Source of the DNA: Siphonodentalium dalli
Taxonomy: Eukaryota; Mollusca; Scaphopoda; Gadilida; Siphonodentaliidae
Reading direction: 5' to 3'
Length of the DNA: 64,000 nt
NCBI GenBank assembly: GCA_032622095.1
Contig: CP136068.1
Coordinates: 125,183,989 to 125,247,988, forward strand
Made by a program: the position numbers and the translations under genes. The notes beneath the pieces were generated by a model. It did no database searches, was not told where the DNA came from, and saw only the letters and a program-made list of their open reading frames with translations. Numbering within the stretch: position 1 is the stretch's first letter; every line of letters begins with the position of its first letter. Below, piece after piece: positions 45,206 through 56,809 of this stretch.

Positions 45206-45720
45206 AAACATTTGGTCTCTCATTACCACAATACCGAATGTATACATATCGTCATGATTTTATTAACAATACAACATGCATTTATATAATACATCACCAA
45301 TGTTCATCATTTACAAAACATACCATGCACTATTACCGTATTGTTATATTCATTACTTCTCATACTTGTATCTCTATATTCTATTATCATACCTTAGCCT
45401 ACATATCAATATAGCACGCATTATGACTGCTTGCACGATCATTTTATATACCAACCCATATATGCTTTTCCCACCATTTATTTCATAATCTCATAATATT
45501 GCGTATCATCATTTTAAGACAACTTAATATCGCATATCATCATTTTAAGACAACTTTGTTCCACATGTATTAATCATAACTTCACCACAACCAATGTTAT
45601 TATACTTCATTTCAGCCTCATCCACATTACATGATCACAATTACCCCAGTTAGGTCCATAATTTTGATGTTACATAAGATTTTCCGCTGCGCTAAAAATC
45701 TTACACGGGTGGGGGACATA
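45050..45720 (+). other. 3' untranslated region of the retrotransposon, no env
   Basis: AT-rich, with no frame resembling an envelope. A purine-rich tract (GGGTGGGGGA, 45707-45716) lies 4 bp before the 3' LTR and is the likely polypurine tract for plus-strand priming. Confidence 0.7.
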
Positions 45721-46175
45721 TGTGAGATAACTACCCATTATAATCTCACAACTTGATTCAAACTATACGAATGTCCCAATATATAAAACCCCAAACTCAG
45801 ATATTCGTGTTCGGTTCTCGAAACCTCACACGTCTTACTCTCAGCGAAGATATACACACAATGAAGATGGCTCCCAAATATGGTCAAGGGAGATGACCAT
45901 AACGGAAGAACCAATCCCGATGTGTATTGCCAAACACCTCATCTAATATGCATCCCAAATAGTATATAAGAAACAACTACATCCCATCACATCATGCTTT
46001 CACTAGACTCATCTCATACCTAGATCATATCCAGGCATCATTCACCCCAGGCATCACCCATTCGGGGACACCAATTCGCGGCGACTATTGATTATTATAT
46101 TTGTACACACTGCATATCTTATTCACAACATAATAAAGACTTGTACCTACTATATCTATGTGTCATTACCTCACA
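45721..46175 (+). repeat. 3' LTR
   Basis: 455 bp, matching the 5' LTR except for two substitutions noticed by eye. AATAAA at 46132-46137 is the candidate polyadenylation signal. Followed directly by GAAT (46176-46179). Confidence 0.95.
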
Positions 46176-48404
46176 GAATATTCGCAGAATCCCATAACAT
46201 TTTATCCAAGGTAAGAACAGTGGAATATTCAATTATGCTTAAGCGAAATCAAATGACGTTCATGCATAATATAATTACATTTAAGCGTAATGAGGTACCT
46301 GCACTATAGGTGTGAATTTGTTCGTCTAAATTCAGTTAACGGACGTGCCTGACATACCGGCAGTGAATTATATAACATATAAGAGAAACGAGAGACACAT
46401 ATGTCTGATTCCTGGTTTTGTAATGTCGAAAAGACGTTTAGTGTTATTTTCCAATATACCAACCTCTTTTTATCTTCAAAAGTATGTTTCCGGTTTGACC
46501 GATGGCCGTCTTCTTGTATGTGGCATCATACGTACTACACGTCGACGAATTCCTGTTTACAACCGCGACAAGACACCCGTCGGTACCTGCACAAGTTACA
46601 ACACATAATGGCTCGGAATAAGGATTCATATTGCTATAATGCATTAACGATACGTCGTCCAATATAATGTCATCAAACGACGGAAGCCGTTCAAATCTCA
46701 GCGAGTCCATCGTCCGAATTTGACGATAACAATCTGAGACTAGAAGAAACATAATAACGTGTCGAAGAATGTAACACATATCTGATGAAATTGTTTTCAC
46801 TATCACGAACTCGAAGACTAACTAACGAATGGATGTGCAAATTTACATCGACATCAACGTTGTTTGTCAACTACCAAATATCACGTCAGCGGGGGCGTGT
46901 TGTCCAATACTGCCCACGCAAAGCAAGTTTCAGCTTATTATGTCTTTATCGGTCTTTCCTTACCTGTCAATTCTCCTACAAACCTGCTTAGCAAGGATGT
47001 GATGTACAAACGAAATGATCAAACGTTGCATAGGTATTAAATACCTGTGAATAATTCAGTGAGTAGTTATTGGTATAGCACTGATTATTGCTAAGTTATA
47101 TCGATCATAGGGGCCAGAGGGCCTGTCCCGTGTTCACACAACGGAGAACATAGCTTGTCATAAAAGGTTCAAGGTTCAGCGCCGGCCGTAATCTATTTCC
47201 AAGCAGAGACGAACGAGACCAATTCAGTGCTGATATGTATTAGTTATTCATTATTGAATAGTGTCCATTAACATTGCGTTTGTGAAATATTCCCTATGCA
47301 TAGCGTATGCTCTGTTGACTGATGTTTATTCAGAACCGTTTCAGTTACTATAGTCAAGAAGCTGTGCACGGAGGGTGATTTATACCATAATTGCCTGCTA
47401 TATTGTGTGTATACAGTTTCATACTGTGGGTATAAATGTCTACTGTTGGTGTACAATGTAAATATGTTAAACGTGTACACCCTTCGTAGAACTACATCAT
47501 AGTTAGCAAAATAGTTCGTATTTCACATTCATTTAAAATTGGAAGTTGTCATGATATCAATTAGATATGAGGAAAATTGTCTGCATTTCAATAAAATGTA
47601 GCTTGCTAACTAGTGCTATATGAACTAGGAAACATATACATGGCAATTCCAAGTGACTATATAGCTGATCGCTCTGAAATAGGCTGACGTCATGACGTAA
47701 ATGTATGCAACATTACGCGTGACGTATTCCTGATAGCGTCGTGTTTGTGTCTCTGGGTGGGGATACACATTCAAAGTAAACAGAGGGGTAGTTGAATTCG
47801 CGAAACAAAATGACAAAAATAATAACTACACACTAAATCGAGAGTAGCTAGATTTGGGTAGCTTAAATTTTAAAGCTACTTTTATAGCAAAATAAGCTAC
47901 TTAAATATGCTATTTTTGCTATTGGACAGATAGGTATACGCGACGGAACGGGGTAGTTAAGCGATGTCTATTCGTGATTGGTTCTATAACTGCACGTGAC
48001 AACCTATTCAAATAATGGCGGACTTTCCACGAGTCGAGATGTCATCCAGCTGAAAGTAAAATGTATAAAGTTTGAAATGTTTAATATTATAACTAAATGA
48101 ATGTGACATATTATTGTCGAGGTACGAACTTATTGTCACGGGTACGTCATTCCCTTGACTCGTTACAACTAACATCGGCCGTTAGTTTCCTGCACTAAAC
48201 CGCAAGCGGTAGACTCTATTTTGGTTTTATTTAATTTGGATAATTATTATAGGACATCGTGTTCGTAAACCATGGTAAGTTTGTTTTTTTAGTATCGTAT
48301 ACACGCATAGGCGTGAACTATTTATATGAAATATGACATTTCACGTTCAATGACTGAAAGTGAAAGTATCTCGAAAATTATTTATCTGTATCTCCAGACT
48401 GTAG
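46176..48404. other. right flank of the retrotransposon; no gene recognised
   Basis: Frames of 60-120 codons near 46345-46806 overlap on both strands without motifs. Short AAGCTAC/GTAGCTT repeats occur near 47850-47915. Nothing else supported. Confidence 0.35.
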
Positions 48405-48410
48405 ATATTA

Positions 48411-48667
48411 GAGGCCCCCACCCCCCCTTTCGTACGCCGCATTCCATGCCCTGTTATGAGGTACGCCGTATTCCGGCCCCTCTGTTAGGAGGTATTCGGT
48501 ATTCCAAATATATATATACCAGTATTCGTACGCCGACCTTCCAAAAAATGAAGTTTTCATATATTTTTATGTATTCCATATGGCTGTTAACTGGTATTCC
48601 GTATTCCACCTCTGTATTAAGTGGTATTCGGTATTCCGTATTCCATGGGGGTGGGGGTGGGGGCCTC
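48411..48667. mobile_element. 257-bp TIR element with 6-bp target duplication
   Basis: Begins GAGGCCCCCACCCCC and ends GGGGGTGGGGGCCTC, and is flanked by ATATTA on both sides (48405-48410 and 48668-48673). The interior is repeats of a GTATTCCGTATTCC type. The flanks, brought together, resemble 10576-10650 (GTAGATATTTCAGTGCAGG), an internal empty site. Superfamily not recognised. Confidence 0.75.
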
Positions 48668-48673
48668 ATATTA

Positions 48674-49378
48674 CAGTGCAGGAACCAATTCTGGTTGTAG
48701 ATGAACTGGTCCTGATGCTACCAGCTACCATGGCTGAGTAACCTTATAACCCTGTGGTGACCTCAGTCAGGTAGCGTTCCTTAACGTGCACACACCGAGG
48801 TGTGTACACGGGTCAGCCATTAATATGTGCGCCCGATCGGACACTGGCGACAGCATACTGTCTACTGCTGCACCCACGACAACATACATGGACAAGTGTT
48901 GTTATGGAGGGAAGTCGGCATTTTGCATTCAGATCTTTATTCAGTGATCATGGATGAGACTTTTCAGTCTGACAAACTTGGTATCTGACCGAGTTCTGAT
49001 TTTTGTCAGAATACATTATGACCAGGTTGCGTTCCCCGGTCTGGTAGCATGAGAGGCCAATACGCTACCGACTCCCCCTACATAGATGCACCAAGTGAAT
49101 ATTTATTTTTTGTTTTTATTATCTGTTCGTTGTTGATGATGGGGTTTTCAAGTCTTAACATGTTATACATAGATGCACACAGTGAATATTAATGTCTACA
49201 CATTCTCAAAACATGTGTTCCTCTCAACCGCGTTGGAACTGCCATGAGTATGACACCATGTTGAAAAATTATCAACATGGTTCTAGTGTAAATGCAACAC
49301 GGTTGTAACATTACTCCAAAGCAGTTGTAATTTTCAACGTGGGCGTGTTAGCCGTCAATGCAATATAACAAGGTCTGT
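48674..49378. repeat. dispersed repeat related to 10.6 kb and 12.37 kb
   Basis: CAGTGCAGGAACCAATT matches 10592, and the block with TTAACGTGCACACACCGAGG and GTGTACACGGGTCAGCC matches 12385-12420 (and its copy at 22934-22970). It is an old dispersed repeat split among several places. Confidence 0.5.
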
Positions 49379-49520
49379 ATAGGGGAGGCCAAATTCACAT
49401 TTAATAATGAATTGTGCTTTAGCGCAAATAATTCCGCTTAAGCGCAATCAATTACCACATATTGTGCTTAAGCGCAAAAAGCGTAATTGTGATGTGCTTT
49501 TAGCACAAAAAGCGTAATTG
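49379..49520. repeat. solo end related to the 50.07-kb TIR element
   Basis: GGGGAGGCCAAATTCACATT followed by GCTTTAGCGCAAA- and GCTTAAGCGCAA-type palindromes, like the left terminus of 50066-52713 but diverged. Confidence 0.6.
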
Positions 49521-50599
49521 TGACTACTATCTAACCTACCCATAAACTATTTGCATGACCTAGCAACACAAGAGGAGCATTGGGCTAATTTTAACCTGTA
49601 CTCAACAGTCAACTGTGAGTATGCGTTCAACAATGATAATCCCTAAGGCTAATTCATACATATTATCAGCATCCCTCTATCCAAAGAATTGATGTCTTCT
49701 TCCCGGAACTCTAGTAATTGTTTGCATGATGTTTTTTAATGTATTGTTGCACAGATTTGGGCCCTTACTATGGCCATATGCTATACATGCATATGAAGTC
49801 ACTGCACGAGGGCTTGCTTACCTCATATGGTTTACTTATTGAGGGGGGCGGACAGCAGACCGTGTTACAGTCCCCAGTGTTTGGACCCATCACGATTTAT
49901 TTTCTACCCATGACCACATTGAATCCGCAGTTTATTATTTATATTTATATACTTTAAATTCATTATCAACTAGGATTGTCTGTCTTTCCCACTATTTATT
50001 CAGCGGTATGTAAATGTAGGCATATATGGCATATATTAATCTCAGTTAATTCAAGTAGTTAACCGTATGGGAGGCCAAATTCACATTTATTAATAATTGC
50101 GCTTCAACGCATTTCAATTGCGCAATTCAATTACGCTTCAGTGCAATTAATTGCGCTACAGCGCAATTAATTTTTCATATATTGCTAAACCCCCAGTTAA
50201 TTAATGAAAATCCAATAGAAAATTAATTGGGCTTTAGCGCAATTCAATTTGGCTTCAGCGCAATTATTTTCCCAACTAAAATAGAACGTACCGATATTGC
50301 GATTTGCCCCAACTAATACACAAGCTAATGCTATTGCAAGTCGCCCTGACTGAAGCAATATAATTATATTGCGAGTCTATCCGACTAAAACAGAAGTCGC
50401 GAATCACCCTGAAGTATACAGAATATAATGCTATCGCATGTATAATTTTTATTTGAGTGCAGGACAAAATATCAGGTACCAGATGAGTGGTGCCTGATAT
50501 TTGAAAATTCCTTAATCAAGTTAATGGCACCTGACATATTATTTTTCTGTGACTGTATGATTATGCTATTGCCAAAACTTAATATTCTATTTCTATCAT

Positions 50600-51110
50600 C
50601 CGATTTACACAGGGGGGGGGGTGAAAACAAATTTCTGGCACTTATGCCGGGGTGGGTGGGTGGTCAAAGCCACCAACAAGCAATTTTTTCCGCAACTAAA
50701 AAATATTTTCCTGCTTGTTTTTTTTTAGAGAAATAATGTAACTATAACTGGTAAACTGACTGCAGGCAGTTATCGTGTTGTATTTTGTTGCAACTTTTGA
50801 AATCCAAGATGGCCGCTAGTAGCCATGTTTTTTTGGCCGAATGACCTCAAAATTATTCATTCCTATTTACATGCCCATGTTAATATCCATGATAAATAAT
50901 ATGCACATAAATTCATATACAGCTGTTTACAGTGAATTCCCCCCGCAAAAAATTTAGTGTTAAAAGGGGGGGGGGGGTGGGTGTCAAAAAATGGTCGGAA
51001 AAAACTGCCGAAAACGAAAAAAAATTTGGCGGGGGTGGGTGGGTGGAAAAAATGATCGAAAGGAGAAAAATGGCATACGTGTCTGAATTTTTTTCCCACC
51101 CCCCCTGATT
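50600..51110. repeat. G-rich / C-rich low-complexity stretches
   Basis: Runs of 9-13 G at 50612-50621 and 50966-50978, and several GGGTGGGTGGG segments, around a TTTTTT/AAAAAA-rich background. Frames through it (50524-50736, 50863-51099) are low complexity. Confidence 0.7.
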
Positions 51111-51779
51111 TACATAGAAAAAATCTTGTTTGCTGGTACGTCTGTATTATCAGTGCTATCTTCTGTAATTTTTGTGTGAACAGAACTGGAGAAATCTGTC
51201 AATTATTTCGACATGACAACATGCACAATGCTGACACCATTTATTTAATACTGGAATTTCCAAGACCTACATCGTACAACAGAAACCGAAACGAAATGCA
51301 GAGGTATGACACTGCTTGTTATTAGTCTCACGGTCCACTGTGAGGAACGGAGAAATTTACTACACCTATGACTGATAAACACAAATTTACGCAACAAAAT
51401 TCATTTGATAAGATTTTCAGTAAATGCCACGACATTAACCCCGATCGAAAAATATCTATTACGTTCCACCATATTCCGGTTTTTAGAACAACTGTTTTTT
51501 CCAGATATTATTTTTATCCCTGGGGGAAACCCAGCACCCACACAGAAAAATAATTTTGATTTATAGTGCCGGTATTCTTGCAAAAAGAAGTCGCTACCAA
51601 AACAACCACATATAAAAACTATTCAAATATAACAGACAAGAATCACGACCAGCATATTCAGATTTGCATCGGGAAATAATAATGGCAATATTAAATATAC
51701 AGTGTCAGCGCTCAGGTGCTTAATAGGCTATAGCCAATGCAATTTTCGTCCCGGACAAAACTGAAGGATATGAGAAGGT

Positions 51780-52345
51780 ACATGTATTGCAAGTCACCTC
51801 GACTAATACAAAGGTATCACCCTCCCCTGAATAGGTATCGAAAGTCACCCCGACTAATACAGAAGGTAATGCTTTCGCGAGGGGCCCTGATTAAAACAGA
51901 ACATAATTGCTATTGTAAGTCGCCATGATTAATCAGTCCCATCGAGAGTAGCCCAAACAAATAAAGAAGATAATCCAAAAGTGAATCACCCAGATAATAC
52001 AGAAGATAATGCTATTGCGAGTCGGCCCAACTGAAACAGAAGATAATGCTATTATGAGTAGCCCTGACTAAAACAGAAGCTAATTCTATTGCGAGTCTTC
52101 ATGATTAATAGAGAATGTAATGCTATCACGAGTAGCACCGACTAAAATAGAAGGAATATGCTATTGGCAATGCCATCCTGATTTGACCCGCTTCACACAG
52201 ATTATAATGCTATCATGAGATGCCCCGACTAAAACAGAAGGTACTGGTTTCGCAAGTTGCCCCGACTAATACATAAGGTAATGCTATCGAGAGTCGCACC
52301 GACTAAACCAGAAGGAAATGTTTTGCGAGTCGGCCTGAAGGGAAT
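51780..52345 (+). repeat. degenerate ~40-bp minisatellite
   Basis: About 14 imperfect units of the type GACTAATACAGAAGGTAATG followed by CTATTGCGAGTCGCCC, with further scattered units at 50300-50440. All lie inside the 50066-52713 element. Confidence 0.8.
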
Positions 52346-52745
52346 GCTATTTAGTATTATGTGGTGAATTTGTGATAATGGAATAACCCACCTATTCAGG
52401 GAGCAAATATTACATTTGAAATTTTGATTAGCATATAACCTCATAATAATATAATTAGATAGCATTGTTCTGAAATCATATAAAATTCATTGCAAATTGC
52501 ATAACTGAAGCGCAATTGGTGGTTATCCCATATGAATTGATGATAATGGAATAACTTATCTATTCAGGGGTATAAGCTTGTAAAAGAATTGCGTTTCATC
52601 GCAATTGAATTGCGCTGAAGCGCAATTGATATGAATCAAGCTCGATTGCTCTTCAGCGCAAATGGATTGTGCTTCAGCGCAATTATTAATAAATGTGAAT
52701 TTGGCCTCCCATATAACCGGTCATGAAAATCCTGTACGTACAGAA

Positions 52746-52990
52746 ATGCCCTAATTAATCGACTCCATAATCACAGCAGAATTATGGGTAACTTTTAAGG
52801 ATTTAGTCGGAAATATGGCTTGCTGCCATTCATTGGAAAGCTTTCGCCGAGAGCTTCCCGATGAATGGCAACAAGCCATATTTCCATCTAATTCCTTTGT
52901 CAGACTGCAATAACGGTAAATTCAATCTAGAAATTTTGAAATGCATTTGTGACTGCAATAACGGTAAATTCAATCTAGAAATTTTGAAAC
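52746..52990. repeat. damaged copy of the 54909 fold-back MITE plus a 2x48-bp repeat
   Basis: ATGCCCTAATTAATCGACTCC, then a fold-back of AATATGGCTTGCTGCCATTC on GAATGGCAACAAGCCATATT. The right end is missing and is replaced by two copies of a unit starting GACTGCAATAACGGTAAATT. Confidence 0.6.
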
Positions 52991-54400
52991 GCATCCACAT
53001 TTGACCTATGCCATATTCAATCGCAAAGTTTTTAGTTCACAAATACCATATCAGGGTATCTTTATTTTCATGTTAACTAAACACATAGTAATTCAGTTAA
53101 TATTATACATGTACATTGTTTTTTCAGCATATATGTATGAGGTTGGTCACTGCAACATTGCAATTACATCAACAGTGCAGGTAAATGTACGATTGTCCAT
53201 GTCTTTGAATATGTCAGTGACATGAAAGAAATCTGACATTCAATTTGGCTGGTGTAGAAAAGTCATACCCGCTCGCTTTTTGAAGCCTATTTTTCTGAGT
53301 TGTATGCTATTGCTACATGTATCTGTTGTTAGTAGCATACTATGTGTGGTCAGGCTATACTCACAGTATAAAGGGTGCAGGGCTTATATGTCAGCGAGAA
53401 TCCAATTCTAGATTCTCGTAAATATTCTCGCAAATTACCGTGGATTATCATGAAAAAGTATGTATGGATTCTCACAAAATCAGATGAAATATATGCCCTG
53501 GGGTGATTGTGTTAAATTTGACACATATACCAGTACCTGTCCATTCTGTTTTTATTGATTTAAATGCCTGCAGCTTTATGAAACAAAAAGTTCTGGCCAT
53601 AGAGGTTGCCTTGTATGCCATATATTGGTCTTGTCAGCCAGAGAGGCAGCACATCGAATGGTAGGTGTGGTTCTACCATGTGGAATAAGCTCAGTTAAAT
53701 TAACCCATAAATACCGAATGTTGGTTCAGCCGTCCATATGTTCGCTTTTGGTTGATAACATTAGATAGTCTCAACTGAATTGGGAATGAAATTTGGTATG
53801 TGGGTTCTGCCCACAAATTTTAACCGCAAGCATTTCCCTTTTTGTTGGAATTGGCAATAATTTTTCATCTCTCTAGCCCAAAAATACAAGTCAAGTTTAA
53901 ATATTTGGGTTTTGCCCACCAATTTTCACCAGGGATATGCCATTTGTTGGAATTGCCACGACCAAGTCTAAATTGCCTGAGATAACTTGAGCAACACTTT
54001 TGAAAAAATGTTCAAGTATCACATAACAGTGAGTTTATGTGGTCAGCCATTCAAAATGTATCCACATGGCACATATTACTAATTAGCCCCTTCTAGATTT
54101 CATTCAATGCTCAAAGGGGCCCAAGAAGCACATAGTGAATAAATTTGCAAACAATATTAAAGTCCATATAACCATTAGTACATTTCATATACATGTAAAA
54201 GTAATAATACCCTGTATCTCCTATGATATGTGCCCAATTGGGTTAACATTTTGAACATACATGTATGTGTTAAATCCAGTACATCGAGTGAGTAAATTAT
54301 CCAGTTTGATTTTCTAACTTTCTTCTGAATGTCGCTTCATTTGAATGTCGCTTCATTTGAACTTTTGCCCTTATCAAAAAACAAGTCTGGAAAATGTTTG
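52991..54400. other. no gene recognised; possible decayed pearl-like phrase
   Basis: Around 53720-53960 phrases such as GGGAATGAAATTTGGTATGT and TGGGTTCTGCCCACAAATTT resemble the core of pearl-like elements. Nothing coding. Confidence 0.35.
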
Positions 54401-54413
54401 TCATTGCTCCCTA

Positions 54414-54460
54414 TGGGAGACTCGCATATATAAGATAATGCATTGGCACAGGGTTTTTTG
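54414..54460 (-). repeat. half palindromic module
   Basis: GGGAGACTCGCATATATAAG followed by ATAATGCATTGGCACAGGG is one arm of the module found in the TTAA MITEs and at 18786, 29422 and 62981. Confidence 0.55.
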
Positions 54461-54739
54461 TAAAATTTCAAGAAGATCCATTCATGGAAGGGTTGTACAG
54501 TAAAGTCATTGAGACAATTTCTTTTTTGAAGATTGGTCATCCGTATCATTTCTACAAAATTATCACCTTACATTTACTTGGCTACACACTTTTACTGTGT
54601 GATCGCCACATAACATTTTTTTAAGAGTATATATGTCCATATTTTGATGCGGGTGCTGGCGGGTGTAGAGTATTCTCGGATAGAATAAATATACCCAAAG
54701 CAAAAACTAAGCAAGGGGCACACAATGGTTGAGTCTGGG

Positions 54740-55480
54740 ATATTTGGCACTTGGTGCATGGCCAGATGGTTTGGTGGGGAGGGTCGCCATCTTGGTACTT
54801 CCAACTGCACCCAACCCCTTGAATGACACAAACAAAGTTTGCATAATTCAATTTGCAAAACCCCATGGGGCTTGATTTTCCTAACTTTTCCATCAGAGAC
54901 TAATACAATAATGCCCTAATTAATGGACTCCATAACCACAGCAGGATTTAGTAGGAAATATGGCTTGTTGTCATTCACCGCAAACGTCTCGGAGAGCTTT
55001 CCGATGAATGGCAACAAGCCACATTTGCGACTAAATCCTGAAAAGTTATCAATAATTATGCTGTGGTTTCGGAGTCGATTAATTAGGGCATTACTGTAAA
55101 TGGTAGCATATTCTAAATGGATCAGTAGTCTTGTGGCCACTATCCATGCAGGGGATGAAAAGGATGGTTCGGCCCAGTATGACAATTTATTTAGATCTGA
55201 ACATTAAAATTACAAACTCCTAACACCTACAGCTGTACATGTAATTGTCTGTGATATTGATGAATGCTAGGAAAATTTGCACCCCAATTTATGGTGTTTA
55301 AAAAAATATAATTAGCAGCTTTAACTGGCCATTGAGAACATCATAGGGCGAATAGGTCGGACGGCCTGGTGGTATCTGAACATGAAAATTGTTCATTCTT
55401 AGCATCTAATCTGGCCTCAAGATGATCAAATTGGGGGAAATTTCCAACCTGATACCCACCCAAATGTTGGGAAAATTGCA
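54740..55480 (+). repeat. diverged relative of the hAT element body, split by a MITE
   Basis: CCAACTGCACCC...TTTGCATAATTCCATTTGCA-type sequence at 54795-54865 and a segment with TAGCATCTA and AAATTGGGGGAAATTTCC at 55400-55445 follow the order seen inside 13480-13900. The fold-back MITE 54909-55093 sits between them. No ends were found. Confidence 0.45.
54909..55093. mobile_element. fold-back MITE, TA-flanked
   Basis: 185 bp, almost fully palindromic. It begins TAATGCCCTAATTAAT and ends ATTAATTAGGGCATTA; inner arms include GGAAATATGGCTTGTTG and its complement. If the flanking TA is the duplicated target, this fits a Tc1/mariner-type MITE. A second, damaged copy lies at 52746. Confidence 0.7.
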
Positions 55481-55619
55481 AACTAATGGCCATTTCAGTC
55501 CAAAGTTTTGCAAATTAAAGGAATATATGCAAATGTTCTAAAATAAACAAATATGTCACTAATAAATTGAACCTAATTTTGGTATAATTTCCAACTAAAT
55601 GTGTGAGGTTTGGCTATGT

Positions 55620-55638
55620 GGGGGGGGGGGGGGGGGGG
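55620..55638. repeat. poly-G tract (19 G)
   Basis: An uninterrupted run of 19 G, unusual for this AT-rich sequence and a likely site of length error in assembly. Confidence 0.9.
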
Positions 55639-55970
55639 TAATACCCCTGCATAACCAGCCCATGTCATAACGCCCCTGTCTGGCACCCCATGACAAAAGG
55701 GTGGCCTTGCATTCACTGATGATGAGAAATCATCAATATTAGATTTTGTTGGAAAACAGGGAGGGGCTACAACCCGGAGATCTGCAGTTGTCTGCCCAGT
55801 AGATATAATCAAGAGATATCCTGGTGCCACCCATATTGGAAAAGATATATTTTTAAAGTAGACAACATACGGAAATCAGGGGGACAATAAGAAGGCACGC
55901 ATGTGCTCTCATAACCACAAAACTACACGAAACTCATCACAATCAACTCAAATACTATATACCAGTCTCT

Positions 55971-56347
55971 TATATATTTTGAAGACCTCTGTTTGTCTGT
56001 CTGTCTGTCTGTATGTCCTTTATACAAATCTACGATTCTCGACCGATCGGGACGAAACTTGGTACGTGTGTGTAGTTTGACCAGGCGGTCGTCTTTGTCG
56101 CATTGGCGAGCCCGTGCGACGCCCGTGCAGCGCATGCGCAGACGAGATCTCGGAAACGGGTGGAGCTATCGACTTGAAATTTGCTGTGTGAATGTATCTT
56201 GCCCCGGATACGATTTTTATCGGGTCGACGAGCCCGTGCGACGCAAGCTTCGCGCATGCGCAGACCAGATCTCGGAAACGGGTGGAGCTATCGACTTGAA
56301 ATTTGGTTTTTGAATAGCCCAGACAACGTCGGGCTCATCGGCTAGTA
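55971..56347 (+). mobile_element. pearl/DINE-like element (first of two in tandem)
   Basis: Head TATATATTTTGAAGACCTCT, then a (GTCT)n tract (about 55991-56015) and a GACGAAACTTGGTACGTGTG phrase. Two core units follow, each with GCATGCGCAGACSAGATCTC and GGGTGGAGCTATCGACTTG, and the tail is CAGACAACGTCGGGCTCAT. Same family as 20783-21508 in the opposite orientation. Tetranucleotide tract plus repeated core is characteristic of bivalve pearl elements, which are Helitron-related. The frames 55993-56313 and 56030-56257 are not genes. Confidence 0.7.
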
Positions 56348-56370
56348 CATATATAATTTCATTATCTATA

Positions 56371-56809
56371 TATATATTTTGAAGACCTCTGTTTGCCTGT
56401 ATGTATGTCTGTATGTATGTATGTCATTTATACAAATCTACGATTCTCGACCGATCGGGACGAAACTTGGTACGTGTGTGTAGTTTGACCAGGCGGTCGT
56501 CCTTGTCGTATTGGCGAGCCCGTGCGACGCCCGTGCAGCGCATGCGCAGACGAGATCTCGGAAACGGGTGGAGCTATCGACTTGAAATTTGGTATGTGAA
56601 TGTATCTTGCCCCGGATACGAATTTTATCGGGTCGCCGAGCCCGTGCGACGCCAGCTTCGCGCATGCGCAGACCAGATCTCTGAAACGGGTAGAGCTATC
56701 GACTTGAAATTTGTTGCATGCGCAGACGAGATCTCGGAAACGGGTCGAGCTATCGACTTGAAATTTGGTATGTGAATGTATCTTGCCCCGTATACGAATT
56801 TTATCGGGT
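56371..56809 (+). mobile_element. pearl/DINE-like element (second, 3' truncated)
   Basis: Repeats the head, a GTATGTCT-type tract, and two and a half core units, but lacks the CGTCGGGCT tail. It lies only about 23 bp after the first element in the same orientation. It is followed by a 48-bp unit (AGCTCAAACATACTGGTAAC...) present twice at 56811-56905. Confidence 0.65.

Larger units (their letters stand above)
37632..46175 (+). mobile_element. Ty3/gypsy LTR retrotransposon, complete but with broken pol
   Basis: An 8,544-bp element with 455-bp LTRs, GAAT target duplication (37628-37631 and 46176-46179), a primer-binding-site-like TGG sequence and a polypurine tract. It carries gag with a CCHC knuckle and pol in the order protease, reverse transcriptase, RNase H, integrase; this order with a GPY/F-type integrase tail defines Ty3/gypsy. 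No env frame follows integrase. The LTRs differ at two sites by eye (37953-type A/C and a C/T near 38003), so insertion was recent. Pol has one in-frame stop, two single-base frameshifts and a changed RT catalytic motif. Confidence 0.95.
50066..52713. mobile_element. 2.65-kb TIR element, TAACCG target duplication
   Basis: A perfect 38-bp terminal inverted repeat begins TATGGGAGGCCAAATTCAC at both ends and runs into arrays of short GCGCAATT / TTGCGCT palindromes. Flanked by TAACCG on both sides (50060-50065 and 52714-52719). The interior holds a diverged ~40-bp minisatellite and G-rich tracts but no transposase frame. Superfamily not assigned; a 6-bp duplication is seen in several less common DNA transposon groups. 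Confidence 0.8.

Noticed and set aside
45050-45720. Possible env gene after integrase
   Set aside because: No frame longer than about 70 codons and no signal or membrane layout; the element is gag-pol only.
46345-46806. Overlapping frames of 87-120 codons on both strands
   Set aside because: No motif, no repeat relation and no plausible splice structure seen.
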